Shown: positions 9,146 through 17,984, counted from the first letter of the stretch. The stretch is DNA of 64,000 nt from Bacteroidales bacterium (GCA_024402335.1 JAKSTZ010000003.1:1-64000), one strand, 5' to 3'. The notes: a model not told the origin generated them from the letters alone. Translations and numbers: made by a program.

Positions 9146-9478
9146 TTATTTATGGTTTGGAACTATACCTAAGAAAATAAGGTCTTCTGTTCCTGTGTTA
9201 GATATACTATGTTCGTGGTTTTCTGGACAATAATGAAGAGTCCCTACCGACAAAGGCGAATTTTTACCATCATAAAGCACATTGCCGGAACCTTGCAATA
9301 CATATACAATTTCACTATTGCCTTCGTGCTTGTGTAAACCTATAGATGCACCTGGAGTTAAGCGTATACGCATTATCTTGTTTTTGTCGTCTTGAAATGT
9401 TTGAAAAATAGCGGATTTTTCTCCACCCTTGAAGTTTGCAACTTCGTTTTCTGTGATAGCAGTTAAATCAATATTCAT
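9146..9478 (-). CDS. Cupin-domain protein
   Basis: 110 residues forming one small beta-barrel cupin. Motif 1 is G-LHKHEGNSEIVYVLQG and motif 2 is PENHEHSISNTG, so the usual metal ligands (His, His, Glu, His) are present. The ATG at 9478 (MNIDLTAI) is preferred to an upstream TTG at 9505 because the protein then begins with the cupin strand. It is the first gene of the cupin-lipoprotein-fumarase run. Small stand-alone cupins bind a metal and often a small ligand; the ligand here cannot be told. Confidence 0.85.
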   Translation of the reverse strand: MNIDLTAITENEVANFKGGEKSAIFQTFQDDKNKIMRIRLTPGASIGLHKHEGNSEIVYVLQGSGNVLYDGKNSPLSVGTLHYCPENHEHSISNTGTEDLIFLGIVPNHK

Positions 9479-9635
9479 CTTTGTATATTTTTCGTAAAAA
9501 TACAATATTTAGATGAAAAGTACACTTGTTTGCTTCTATAAATTGTATGTTTTTTTGTTTTGCTTGGTGAAAATAATTAGGAGTGGAAGCAAATATAAAT
9601 TTTCTTCACTTTAGTTGTTAAAAGATGCTTATTCG

Positions 9636-9692
9636 TATATAAAATCATATTGTTTATAGATAAAATCATATTTTTGTCATTGATTTTATATA
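9636..9692. promoter_or_regulatory. Promoter and repeated operator-like sites before the acyl-CoA synthetase gene
   Basis: The -7 box TATTTTTG is at 9669-9676, with a TTG at 9650-9652. A 12-bp direct repeat TAAAATCATATT occurs at 9640-9651 and 9661-9672, exactly 21 bp (two helical turns) apart. The sequence TATATAAAATCA at 9636-9647 is repeated in inverse as TGATTTTATATA at 9681-9692. The copies cover both promoter elements, as a repressor operator would. The regulator is unknown. Confidence 0.6.
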
Positions 9693-9721
9693 GGATTGCT
9701 TGGTAATTTAAAATTTAGATA

Positions 9722-11500
9722 ATGAAAGTAACTAGATTATTTGATATTCTTGACCATTATTGTGAGCAAAAACCTGATCAGGAAGTTGCTTTATCTCATA
9801 AGGTTGATGGAAAATGGATTAGTTATAGCATAAAAGATTATGTGGAATATGTTAACAATGTAAGTTATGGATTACTTGCATTGGGTATCCAACCAGGAGA
9901 CAAAATTGGTATTGTGAGTGGAAACCGTCCAGAATGGAACTTTTTGGATATGGGTGCAATGCAAATAGGTGCAATTCCAGTTCCAATTTATCCAACAATT
10001 AGCCAAGAAGAATATCGATATATTTTGAATCATGCGGAAATGAAGATTCTATTTGTTGAAGGCAAAAGTTTGCGTTCAAAAATAGAACCTATTCTTCCGG
10101 AATTGGAACATTTAAAGGAATTATTCACTTTTGTTGATCAAAACTGTGAATATCGTCATTTCGGTCAATTGATAGAATTGGGAAAACAAAATCCACAACC
10201 TGAAAAAGTGGCAGAGTTAAAAGCTCAAGTGAAATCATCTGATATGGCGACTATCATATATACTTCAGGAACTACAGGAAATCCAAAAGGTGTAATGTTG
10301 TCGCACGATAACATCATACTTAATATGATGAATGTTCAGGAATTGGTGTTCCCAACTTGTAAGAAAGCATTGAGCTTCTTACCTCTATGTCACGCTTATG
10401 AAAGAATGTTGATGTACACTTATCAATACAAACAATGTTCTATTTATTATTCTGATTTAGCATTGATAGCCGACAATTTGAAGGAAATTCATCCAAATGT
10501 AATGTGCTGTGTTCCTCGTTTGTTGGAAAAAATGTATGAAAAATTATATAGCGCAGGCAAGAAGCAATCGTTCTTGATACAAAAAATATACTATTGGGCA
10601 GTTGCTGTAGCAAAGAAGTATAATCTAGATCCAGAAAGACGTTCATGGTATTATAATTTGAAATGGAAAATTGCAGATAAGTTAATCTATAAAAAATGGA
10701 GAGATGTCTTGGGTATTCAAGGCGTGATTCAGGTTGTGTCTGGTGGTTCTGCTTTGCAGGCTCAATTGGCTTCTTTCTTCCAGGCTATAGGTTTTTCTGT
10801 CTATGAAGGATATGGCCTTTCTGAAACGTCTCCTGTGATTGCAGTTGCCCGTGATGAAGCATTTACACATGAACCTGGAACCGTAGGATTGCCTTTGCCT
10901 GGAGTTGAAGTAAAGGTAGATCCTGCAACTAATGAGTTGGTATGCCGTGGTCATAATGTTATGCTTGGATACTATAAGAATCCAGAAATGACGGCTGAAG
11001 TAATCGACCAAGAAGGATGGTTCCATACTGGTGATACTGCTAGAATTACAGAAAAAGGTCTTGTCGTTATTACAGGTAGAATCAAATCATTGTTTAAAAC
11101 TTCATTCGGTAAGTATGTAAATCCTGAACATATAGAAAATAAAGTAGTTGCGTCTCCTTTTGTTGGAAGTATAGTTGTTGTTGGAGAAAATAAACAATTT
11201 GCAGCTGCTCTTATTGTTCCTGATTTTGAGTTCTTGAAAACTTGGTGCGACAAGCATAAAGTTCCTTTCAATACAAAAGAACAAGTTGTGAAAGATCCTG
11301 AGGTCTTGAAACGATTCAAAAAAGAAATCAATAAATACAATACAAGCTTTGCCGATTATGAACAAATAAAACGCTTTGTTTTAATTTCAGAAGAGTGGAC
11401 AACTCAGAATGGAAAACTTTCTCCAACATTAAAAGTTAAGAGAAAGGTTGTTCAGAAAGCATACGAAAAAGAAATTGACAGTCTTTTTAATAAAGAATAA
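9722..11500 (+). CDS. Long-chain acyl-CoA synthetase (AMP-forming)
   Basis: 592 residues of the ANL superfamily, in the large FadD/FAA-like group common in Bacteroidota. It activates fatty acids to acyl-CoA with ATP through an acyl-AMP intermediate. Motifs: P-loop IIYTSGTTGNPKGVMLSH (about 178-195), YGLSETSP (about 363-370), GWFHTGDTA (about 434-442) and ITGRIKSLFKTSFGKYVNPE with the hinge. There is no membrane span. It stands alone, with its own promoter carrying repeated operator-like sites and a strong terminator, so it is probably regulated as a single unit. The chain-length range cannot be read from sequence. Confidence 0.93.
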   Translation: MKVTRLFDILDHYCEQKPDQEVALSHKVDGKWISYSIKDYVEYVNNVSYGLLALGIQPGDKIGIVSGNRPEWNFLDMGAMQIGAIPVPIYPTISQEEYRYILNHAEMKILFVEGKSLRSKIEPILPELEHLKELFTFVDQNCEYRHFGQLIELGKQNPQPEKVAELKAQVKSSDMATIIYTSGTTGNPKGVMLSHDNIILNMMNVQELVFPTCKKALSFLPLCHAYERMLMYTYQYKQCSIYYSDLALIADNLKEIHPNVMCCVPRLLEKMYEKLYSAGKKQSFLIQKIYYWAVAVAKKYNLDPERRSWYYNLKWKIADKLIYKKWRDVLGIQGVIQVVSGGSALQAQLASFFQAIGFSVYEGYGLSETSPVIAVARDEAFTHEPGTVGLPLPGVEVKVDPATNELVCRGHNVMLGYYKNPEMTAEVIDQEGWFHTGDTARITEKGLVVITGRIKSLFKTSFGKYVNPEHIENKVVASPFVGSIVVVGENKQFAAALIVPDFEFLKTWCDKHKVPFNTKEQVVKDPEVLKRFKKEINKYNTSFADYEQIKRFVLISEEWTTQNGKLSPTLKVKRKVVQKAYEKEIDSLFNKE

Positions 11501-11505
11501 CAGAG

Positions 11506-11536
11506 AAAGGATGAATTTTTATTCATCCTTTTTTTT
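11506..11536 (+). terminator. Intrinsic terminator after the acyl-CoA synthetase gene
   Basis: Stem AAAGGATGAAT (11506-11516), loop TTTT, ATTCATCCTTT (11521-11531), followed by more T. Confidence 0.9.
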
Positions 11537-11606
11537 ATTGTTGTTTGTAGATGTTTATAGATGTTCTAAATCAAACAGTTTTCCGTTTAAATAATGCCTG
11601 GATTCC

Positions 11607-11636
11607 TTGTTGAACATCCACATTTTCTTACATTTG
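11607..11636 (+). promoter_or_regulatory. Promoter of the tamL gene
   Basis: TTG at 11607-11609, 19 bases, then a perfect -7 box TACATTTG at 11629-11636. It lies inside the upstream in-frame extension of tamL, so it decides the start: translation must begin at 11651, only 14 bases after the box. Confidence 0.65.
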
Positions 11637-11650
11637 TAAAAACATTAGTA

Positions 11651-13942
11651 ATGCACCAAACTCAGAAAAAAAATATTGTATATAACTTGCTTATTGCACT
11701 GTCTGTGTTTTCTCAATGTTCTGTATCGCGTCATCTTGCCGATAATCAGAAACTCTTGGTGAAGAATGTAATACAGTCTGATAATCGAAAAGTTGATACA
11801 GATGAAATGTTGAATTATGTAAAACCAAAGCCAAACCGTGCTCTTTGGGGATTTCATACTCGATTATATTTTTATTATGCGTTTGAACATTCGGAACGTA
11901 GATTTGGAACATGGATGCGAGATATAGTTGGTGAAGCTCCTGTTTTATATGATAGCACATTTGTCGCAAAAAATGAAGAGCAACTCCGTTTATACTTGAA
12001 CGAATTAGGCTATTATAATGCCTCTGTTGGTTCTCGAATACGTGAGAGAGGATGGAATGACAAAAAAGTTGTTGTGTCTTATCAATTGGAAACTGGTACT
12101 CAGTATAAGATAGTTTCTTGTTTATATCAATCTGCAGATTCTAGTATAGGTCAAATACTAGATAAAACGGAAGGCATGTCAAAATTAAAGAGAGGGAAAC
12201 CTTTTTCTATTGCTCTTTTACAAGAAGAACAGGAACGAATCGTATCTGTTTGCAGAACTATGGGTTATTATGCTTTTTCTAAAGATAATGTACTTTTTTC
12301 CGCAGATACAACCCATGGGCCGGACAGCGTTGCGTTAGTTATTAGTATAAAAAAGACGTCGGATGCGTCCTTGAAAAAGCATGTAATAGGCGCTATAAAT
12401 ATAAAACAAGGAGAAGGTGGTAGAAGTGTTCTGCATTCCGAAAATCGTAAAGGAAAACAGCGGAAAAATAAATTTGAATCTCCGACATATATAAAAGAAC
12501 AGACTATACAGCAAGCAAATTTTATTGAAGAAAAGAAAATGTATAGTTCTTTTCGTGAATCGAGAACACAAAAAATTTTGTCAAGTTATCCAATAGTCAA
12601 ATTGGTGGCAATTGAATTTAAACCTTCTCTTGTTCAACCAAATGATGAGACTGTGAAGCTTGATTGTAGTGTAGATATCGTTGCAGAAAAAAAACAGTCT
12701 TTGTCTTTTGAAGTTGAAGGAACGAATACTAGTGGAGATTGGGGAGCTGAATTGAATGCATCGTATGTAAATAGAAACGTGTTTCATGGAGCAGAATTCA
12801 TGACTGTTCAATTTAAATTTGCAGAAGAATATAATAATGTATTACGAGGTGGGGAAGAAACTAATCGTAGATTTTTCAACTCGCAAGAGTATGGAATTGG
12901 GATAGATTTTACAACACCAAAATTTTTACTTCCATTTAATTCACGAAGTTATGATAAGAAGTTTCGGGCTAAGACTAATTGTCATGTAGAATATAACTTC
13001 TTGCAAACAACAGACTACACGCGTCCGACAACAGAAATTAACTTTGGTTATATTTGGTATGGAAAACGATTCTGGACTTTTAATTTAAACCCGATAGATA
13101 TTAGTTACATTCGTTATTATGATATTTCCGATCGTTTTAAAAATTTCATAAATCGTCGTGATTATTATAAATATAGTTATGAGGACTACTTGTTATACTG
13201 TAATAATTTTTCGGTAGTTTTTTATAATAAAAGAAATATTGAAACAAGAGATTATCAATATTTTAAGGTTGGAGCAGAAACAAGTGGTAACTTAATGTAT
13301 GCATATTGTAAGGCTATTGATAAAGTAAAGAATGATGTTGGACAATATGAAACATTCAATTTGCCTTTTGCACAGTATGCAAAGATAGATATAGATTATC
13401 GGTATTATGATGTTGTGTCGAACCGTACAACATTTGTTTATAGAGTGTTTGGCGGTCTTGCTATGCCATATTTGAATTCGGCTGTGTTGCCAAGTTTGAA
13501 AAAGTATTATTCAGGAGGAGCAAATAGTATGCGTGCCTGGGAAAGTCGTTCGTTGGGGTTGGGGTCTCATGTTGATACTGCTGCAGGATTCAAATATTAT
13601 TTAGGAGATATTAAGCTGGAATTAAATCTTGAAAGCCGTTTCCATTTGTTTTGGATAATTGATGGTGCTGCATTTATTGATATTGGTAATATATGGGCAT
13701 TTGACAATAATGAGCTAACAGATGCTATATTCCACATACGAGATTTTTACAAAGATTTAGCTGTCGGAACCGGTTTTGGATTGAGATTTGATTTCTCTTT
13801 CTTGATACTTCGTTGCGATTTAGGTTTAAAGGTCAGAGAAGCATATTCCATAAATAATACAAACAAACATTTAATTTGGGGAAATCGAGATCTAACGAAA
13901 GATGATTGGAATCTTAGCGTTGGTATCGGTTATCCATTCTAA
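11651..13942 (+). CDS. tamL: TamL-type outer-membrane assembly protein (BamA/TamA family)
   Basis: 763 residues. An N-terminal export signal ends VFSQC (Cys23, possible lipidation, with an unusual Gln before it). POTRA-like repeats follow (about 85-300), then a C-terminal 16-stranded Omp85 barrel (about 370-763) with the family SGGANSMRAWESRSLG segment near 620 and a final strand ending in Phe. Family knowledge: TamL is the Bacteroidota lipid-modified TamA relative that works with an inner-membrane TamB partner to insert outer-membrane proteins. No tamB is in this window. The ATG at 11651 was chosen because the promoter box lies at 11629-11636, downstream of the earlier possible start at 11594. 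The helix-hairpin-helix gene follows after four bases. Confidence 0.85.
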   Translation: MHQTQKKNIVYNLLIALSVFSQCSVSRHLADNQKLLVKNVIQSDNRKVDTDEMLNYVKPKPNRALWGFHTRLYFYYAFEHSERRFGTWMRDIVGEAPVLYDSTFVAKNEEQLRLYLNELGYYNASVGSRIRERGWNDKKVVVSYQLETGTQYKIVSCLYQSADSSIGQILDKTEGMSKLKRGKPFSIALLQEEQERIVSVCRTMGYYAFSKDNVLFSADTTHGPDSVALVISIKKTSDASLKKHVIGAINIKQGEGGRSVLHSENRKGKQRKNKFESPTYIKEQTIQQANFIEEKKMYSSFRESRTQKILSSYPIVKLVAIEFKPSLVQPNDETVKLDCSVDIVAEKKQSLSFEVEGTNTSGDWGAELNASYVNRNVFHGAEFMTVQFKFAEEYNNVLRGGEETNRRFFNSQEYGIGIDFTTPKFLLPFNSRSYDKKFRAKTNCHVEYNFLQTTDYTRPTTEINFGYIWYGKRFWTFNLNPIDISYIRYYDISDRFKNFINRRDYYKYSYEDYLLYCNNFSVVFYNKRNIETRDYQYFKVGAETSGNLMYAYCKAIDKVKNDVGQYETFNLPFAQYAKIDIDYRYYDVVSNRTTFVYRVFGGLAMPYLNSAVLPSLKKYYSGGANSMRAWESRSLGLGSHVDTAAGFKYYLGDIKLELNLESRFHLFWIIDGAAFIDIGNIWAFDNNELTDAIFHIRDFYKDLAVGTGFGLRFDFSFLILRCDLGLKVREAYSINNTNKHLIWGNRDLTKDDWNLSVGIGYPF

Positions 13943-13946
13943 AAGT

Positions 13947-14798
13947 ATGAACAAAGCCAATCAAAATTGGGTGCGGTTAGGTAAAAACCTTTCCACGCTT
14001 ATCGTTGTTGTTACTATTGCTATATTCTTTTATGAATATAAGCCAAAGAAAGAATTTGTAATATCTAAGGAAGCCGATTCTGTAGCAGAGGTGCCCACTC
14101 CGGTGATTATTGAGGAGGGCAAATTGATTAATCCAAACACTGCAAGCTTTGAAGATTTTCTTTCCGTAGGTTTCTCCGAAAAGCAAGCACGAAGTTGCTT
14201 GAATTATAGAAATAAAGGAGGAGTTTTCTATCGTAAAGAAGATGTTCTGAAAATATATAGTATATCAGAAGAAGATTATGCTATTTTACAAGACCATATC
14301 GATATTCCAGGCATGACGCATAAGGTTACGAAAAGAGAAGAATTCCGGAGTGTAAAGAACAAGGAAAAGGAGAGCGTTGCCAAAAAGGAGAAACATGTAA
14401 TGGTAGAGTTAAATGCCTGTGATACGACAGATTTAAAGCAATTGCCTAAAATTGGTAGCTTTCGAGCAAAGAAGATTGTTGAATATAGAGAGAAGTTAGG
14501 AGGCTTTTATTCTGTTGAACAGTTGTCTGTTATTTATTCTATGGATTCAGCCTCTATTAAGGCGATTTCTCCGTATGTTACTGTGTCAAAAGAGATGATA
14601 CAAAAAATAAATGTAAATACAGTTTCGTTTAAAGAAATCAATAAACATCCGCTCATAAGTTTTGAGCAAACAAAGAAAATATTTGCTTATAAGAAAATTG
14701 TGGGGACAATAAAAAATCTTGATGAACTATTGAAAAACAACATTTTAGAAGAAAAAGAATACAATATTTTACAATTCTACTTAAAAACAATTGATTAA
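13947..14798 (+). CDS. Membrane-anchored helix-hairpin-helix protein (ComEA-like)
   Basis: 283 residues. An N-terminal membrane anchor (about residues 13-30, LSTLIVVVTIAIFFYEY) is followed by three ComEA-type helix-hairpin-helix units, each opening with an N-P/A-N/C-sequence: INPNTASFEDFLSVGFSEKQ, VELNACDTTDLKQLPKIGSF and INVNTVSFKEINKHPLISF. The second unit has the classic LPKIGSFRAKKIVEYREKLGGF hairpin core, written here in two overlapping parts. HhH units bind DNA without sequence preference. It may take part in DNA uptake or another envelope-linked DNA process, which is inference. It starts four bases after tamL, so the two are co-transcribed. Confidence 0.82.
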   Translation: MNKANQNWVRLGKNLSTLIVVVTIAIFFYEYKPKKEFVISKEADSVAEVPTPVIIEEGKLINPNTASFEDFLSVGFSEKQARSCLNYRNKGGVFYRKEDVLKIYSISEEDYAILQDHIDIPGMTHKVTKREEFRSVKNKEKESVAKKEKHVMVELNACDTTDLKQLPKIGSFRAKKIVEYREKLGGFYSVEQLSVIYSMDSASIKAISPYVTVSKEMIQKINVNTVSFKEINKHPLISFEQTKKIFAYKKIVGTIKNLDELLKNNILEEKEYNILQFYLKTID

Positions 14799-14802
14799 AA
14801 AC

Positions 14803-14832
14803 TTGCTCTTTATTCAAAAGTTTATACATTTG
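14803..14832 (+). promoter_or_regulatory. Promoter of rpsU-xerC-hpf
   Basis: TTG (14803-14805), 19 bases, TACATTTG (14825-14832): a textbook Bacteroidota promoter 37 bases before the S21 start. Confidence 0.8.
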
Positions 14833-14869
14833 CAGTCCGAAAAAATAACATTCTAAACAAACAAATAAT

Positions 14870-15064
14870 ATGATAATCGTTCCAGTAAAAGAAGGCGAAA
14901 ACATTGACAAAGCGTTAAAGAAATTCAAAAGAAAATTTGAAAAAACTGGCGTTGTTAAAGAATTAAGAAACAGACAAGCGTTTACAAAACCTTCAGTTAT
15001 TCGTAGAGAGCAACTTATTAAAGCTATCTACAAACAAAAAATGCAATTGACTGATGAACAATAA
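14870..15064 (+). CDS. rpsU: Small ribosomal subunit protein bS21
   Basis: 64 residues, MIIVPVKEGENIDKALKKFK at the start and a basic RRxQ-FTKPSVIRREQL middle, full length for bS21. It binds near the 3' end of 16S rRNA, next to the anti-Shine-Dalgarno sequence. The leader before its ATG (AACAAACAAATAAT) has no Shine-Dalgarno sequence. The stop overlaps the start of xerC by 11 bases, a translationally coupled pair. Confidence 0.96.
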   Translation: MIIVPVKEGENIDKALKKFKRKFEKTGVVKELRNRQAFTKPSVIRREQLIKAIYKQKMQLTDEQ

Positions 15065-15944
15065 TTCCTGTAACGAGGAATTATTGCAAACTTTTTTGAA
15101 CTATCTCGAATTCGAGAAAAAAAGTTCAAAACATACAGTTATCTCTTATCAAAACGATTTGTCACATTTTGTTCGATATTTAGGAGAAAAATCTCTTCTA
15201 AATGTTGATGCAAAAGACATTCGTGGATGGATAAGTACTTTATCAGAAGAAGGAATTGCTTCTCGATCTATCAATAGAAAGATTGTGGCAATTCGTTCTT
15301 TTTTTTATTTCTTACAGCGAGAAGGAAAACTGCAAAATAATGTGGCACGAAAAGTTCATGCTTTGAAAACAAAAAAAAGGCTGCCAAATTTTGTAGAAGA
15401 AGAAAAAATGAATATCTTGCTAGACGAAAATATTTTCGCAAAAGATTTTTCTGGTTTGCGAGATAGAGTGGTCATTGAATTATTGTATACAACAGGAGTC
15501 CGTCGTGCAGAATTGCTGACCTTGGAACTGAGTTCTATTGATTTTTCAGAGGGTACAATAAAAGTGTTTGGTAAACGGAGTAAAGAACGTATAATACCAA
15601 TGCTTCCGGAGTGCTCTTCTTTGTTAAAGGAATATATACAGGAAAGAGGTAAAATAGCAAAAGGCAATACGTGTTTGATTGTGACTGACAAAGGATCTAA
15701 AGCTTATGACAGATTTTTATATAGAATAGTGCATAAGTATCTAGGTGAAGTTACAACTTTAAATAAACGTAGTCCGCATGTGCTTCGTCATACATTTGCA
15801 ACACATTTATTAAATAATGGAGCAGATATAAACGACATTAAAGAATTGTTGGGACATGCATCATTAGCGGCGACTCAGGTCTATACTCATAATTCGTTTG
15901 AGAAATTGAAAAAAGTATATAAACAATCTCATCCGAGAAATTAA
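15054..15944 (+). CDS. xerC: Tyrosine recombinase XerC/XerD family
   Basis: 296 residues, the usual Xer length. It has an N-terminal SAM-like core-binding domain (about 5-95) and a catalytic domain with Arg in TTGVRRAELL (about 146-155), HVLRHTFATHLL (H-x-x-R, about 240-251), the GHASLAATQVYTH box and the Tyr nucleophile in VYTH. It should resolve chromosome dimers at dif with a second Xer protein and FtsK, whose gene is also in this window at 32231-34888. Its place between rpsU and hpf is the usual one in Bacteroidota, so it is a chromosomal Xer and not a mobile-element integrase. Which of XerC or XerD it is cannot be settled here. Confidence 0.9.
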   Translation: MNNNSCNEELLQTFLNYLEFEKKSSKHTVISYQNDLSHFVRYLGEKSLLNVDAKDIRGWISTLSEEGIASRSINRKIVAIRSFFYFLQREGKLQNNVARKVHALKTKKRLPNFVEEEKMNILLDENIFAKDFSGLRDRVVIELLYTTGVRRAELLTLELSSIDFSEGTIKVFGKRSKERIIPMLPECSSLLKEYIQERGKIAKGNTCLIVTDKGSKAYDRFLYRIVHKYLGEVTTLNKRSPHVLRHTFATHLLNNGADINDIKELLGHASLAATQVYTHNSFEKLKKVYKQSHPRN

Positions 15945-15956
15945 AATTGTATAGTT

Positions 15957-16256
15957 ATGGAAGTTAAAATTCAATCAGTAGGCTTCAAAGCCGATGCAAA
16001 ATTAAAAGAGTTTGCAACAAACAAAGTTAACAAATTAGATACTTTTTCTGACGTTCTTCAATCAGCAGACGTTTTTTTCAAATTAGTGAATACGACAAGT
16101 GAAGAAAATAAGGAAGCCGAAATCAGTATTAAGACTCCAGGAAAGGAACTTTTTGCAAAAAAATCTGCAAAATCATTTGAGGAAGCAGTTGATTTAGCAA
16201 CCGAAGCGTTGAGAAATCAAATAGAAAAAATGAAAGGAAAGCAAGAAAAAAAGTAA
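15957..16256 (+). CDS. hpf: Ribosome hibernation-promoting factor, short form
   Basis: 99 residues covering only the beta-alpha-beta-beta-beta-alpha domain of the HPF/YfiA (RaiA) family, without the C-terminal dimerisation domain of long HPF. Visible family features are VKIQSVGFKADAKLKEFATN and a C-terminal EAVDLATEALRNQIEKMKG helix. It binds in the 30S decoding channel when growth slows. It starts 12 bases after xerC and is the last protein of the rpsU operon. Confidence 0.92.
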   Translation: MEVKIQSVGFKADAKLKEFATNKVNKLDTFSDVLQSADVFFKLVNTTSEENKEAEISIKTPGKELFAKKSAKSFEEAVDLATEALRNQIEKMKGKQEKK

Positions 16257-16261
16257 ATTCT

Positions 16262-16291
16262 TTTGTTTTTAAGAAAAAAAAAGTACATTTG
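16262..16291 (+). promoter_or_regulatory. Promoter of the tRNA-Thr-tuf operon
   Basis: TTTG (16262-16265), 18 bases, TACATTTG (16284-16291). It lies directly after the hpf stop and before tRNA-Thr. Confidence 0.8.
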
Positions 16292-16335
16292 CACTCCAAA
16301 TTTTCGGGCGGATATGTCTGTGCGGAATTGAGTCG

Positions 16336-16407
<72 letters not shown>

Positions 16408-16458
16408 CAGAAATGATGTGAAATTTTATATGTTGAATAATAATAAATATAAGTAGAA

Positions 16459-17643
16459 ATGGCAAAAGAAAAGTTTGATAGATCCAAAGATCACGTAAAC
16501 ATTGGTACTATCGGTCACGTTGACCACGGTAAAACAACTTTGACAGCAGCTATCACAACTGTATTGGCAAAGAAAGGTCTTTCAGAAGTAAAATCATTCG
16601 ATCAAATCGATAACGCTCCTGAAGAAAAAGAAAGAGGTATCACAATTAATACTGCTCACGTTGAGTACCAAACAGAAAACCGTCACTACGCACACGTTGA
16701 CTGTCCAGGTCACGCTGACTACGTAAAGAACATGGTTACTGGTGCTGCTCAAATGGATGGTGCTATCCTTGTTGTTGCTGCAACTGATGGTCCAATGCCT
16801 CAAACAAAAGAACACGTTCTTCTTGCAAAACAAGTAAACGTACCAAGAATCGTTGTATTCTTGAATAAATGTGATATGGTTGACGATCCTGAAATGTTCG
16901 ACTTAGTTGAAATGGAAGTTCGTGAATTGTTGAGCAAATACGATTTCGATGGTGACAATACTCCTATCATCCGTGGTTCTGCTCTTGGTGCATTGAACGG
17001 TGAAGCTGAATGGGAAGATAAAGTAATGGAATTGATGGCAGCTGTTGATACATGGATTCCACTTCCTCCACGTGAAAACGAAAAACCATTCTTGATGCCA
17101 GTTGAAGACATCTTCTCAATTACAGGTCGTGGTACAGTTGCTACTGGTCGTATTGAAAGAGGTGTTATCCATACAGGTGATGAAATGCAAATTATCGGTT
17201 TCGACGCTAACTTGAAAACAACTTGTACAGGTGTTGAAATGTTCCGTAAACTTCTTGATGAAGGTCAATCAGGTGATAACGTTGGTTTGTTACTTCGTGG
17301 TATCGAAAAAGATCAAATCAAACGTGGTATGGTTATCTGTAAGCCAGATTCAATCAAACCTCACAAAAAATTCAAAGCTGAAGTTTATGTATTGAGCAAA
17401 GACGAAGGTGGTCGTCACACTCCATTCCACAATAAATATCGTCCTCAATTCTACATCCGTACAACAGACGTTACTGGTGAAATTTCTCTACCAGAAGGTG
17501 TAGAAATGGTAATGCCAGGTGATAACGTAACAATTACTGTTGATTTGCTTTCAAGCGTAGCAATTAACGAAGGTCTTCGTTTCGCTATCCGTGAAGGTGG
17601 TAGAACAGTAGGTGCTGGTCAAGTAACTGAAATTATTGAATAG
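16459..17643 (+). CDS. tuf: Elongation factor Tu
   Basis: 394 residues, full length. GTPase motifs are GHVDHGKT (18-25), the effector region around [20 protein letters not shown] (about 80-84) and NKCD (about 135-138). Domains 2 and 3 follow, with the [13 protein letters not shown] barrel segment. It delivers aminoacyl-tRNA to the ribosome. Codon choice is extreme (GGT, CGT, AAC, TAC), marking high expression. It lies between two tRNA genes, as usual in Bacteroidota. Confidence 0.99.
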   Translation: MAKEKFDRSKDHVNIGTIGHVDHGKTTLTAAITTVLAKKGLSEVKSFDQIDNAPEEKERGITINTAHVEYQTENRHYAHVDCPGHADYVKNMVTGAAQMDGAILVVAATDGPMPQTKEHVLLAKQVNVPRIVVFLNKCDMVDDPEMFDLVEMEVRELLSKYDFDGDNTPIIRGSALGALNGEAEWEDKVMELMAAVDTWIPLPPRENEKPFLMPVEDIFSITGRGTVATGRIERGVIHTGDEMQIIGFDANLKTTCTGVEMFRKLLDEGQSGDNVGLLLRGIEKDQIKRGMVICKPDSIKPHKKFKAEVYVLSKDEGGRHTPFHNKYRPQFYIRTTDVTGEISLPEGVEMVMPGDNVTITVDLLSSVAINEGLRFAIREGGRTVGAGQVTEIIE

Positions 17644-17687
17644 TACAATAATAAACCAAAGGGGTTGAGCAATCAATCCCTTTACCT

Positions 17688-17759
17688 AGGGGTATAGCAC
17701 AATGGTTAGTGTGCCGGTCTCCAAAACCGATGATGGGGGTTCGATTCCCTCTACCCCTG
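17688..17759 (+). tRNA. tRNA-Trp (anticodon CCA)
   Basis: 72 nucleotides. The acceptor AGGGGTA pairs with TACCCCT, the D stem is GCAC/GTGT, and the anticodon loop CTCCAAA carries CCA at positions 34-36. The top pair of the anticodon stem is a C-A mismatch. The 3' CCA is not encoded. It sits between tuf and secE, 17 bases before the secE ATG. Confidence 0.96.
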
Positions 17760-17776
17760 CAAACAAAGAAATTACA

Positions 17777-17971
17777 ATGGGACTAAAAACATACGTAAAG
17801 GAGTCTTACAACGAGTTGATTCATAAAACAACTTGGCCTACGTGGGCTGAATTGCAGTCAAGTGCTGTTGTTGTACTTGTTGCAACCTTTATTATAGCAC
17901 TTATAGTTTTGGTAATGGATTTTTCGTTCTCTCTCGTTATGAGAGATGGTATATATCATTTACTCCGATAA
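17777..17971 (+). CDS. secE: Protein translocase subunit SecE
   Basis: 64 residues, the short single-span form. It has the amphipathic helix with the conserved LIHKTTWPTWAEL (W-P-T) motif and one membrane span (about 36-55). It clamps SecY in the SecYEG channel. The ATG at 17777 is chosen because the open frame upstream runs through tRNA-Trp. nusG follows after 13 bases. Confidence 0.95.
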   Translation: MGLKTYVKESYNELIHKTTWPTWAELQSSAVVVLVATFIIALIVLVMDFSFSLVMRDGIYHLLR

Positions 17972-17984
17972 TAAAATTTGCGAC

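Noticed and set aside
15054..15944. Integrase of a mobile element next to tRNA genes
   Set aside because: It is an Xer-length recombinase in the conserved rpsU-xerC-hpf order. No duplicated tRNA end or other mobile genes are seen near the two tRNAs.
17702..17776. Longer N-terminus of SecE
   Set aside because: This frame runs through tRNA-Trp; the normal SecE start is at 17777.
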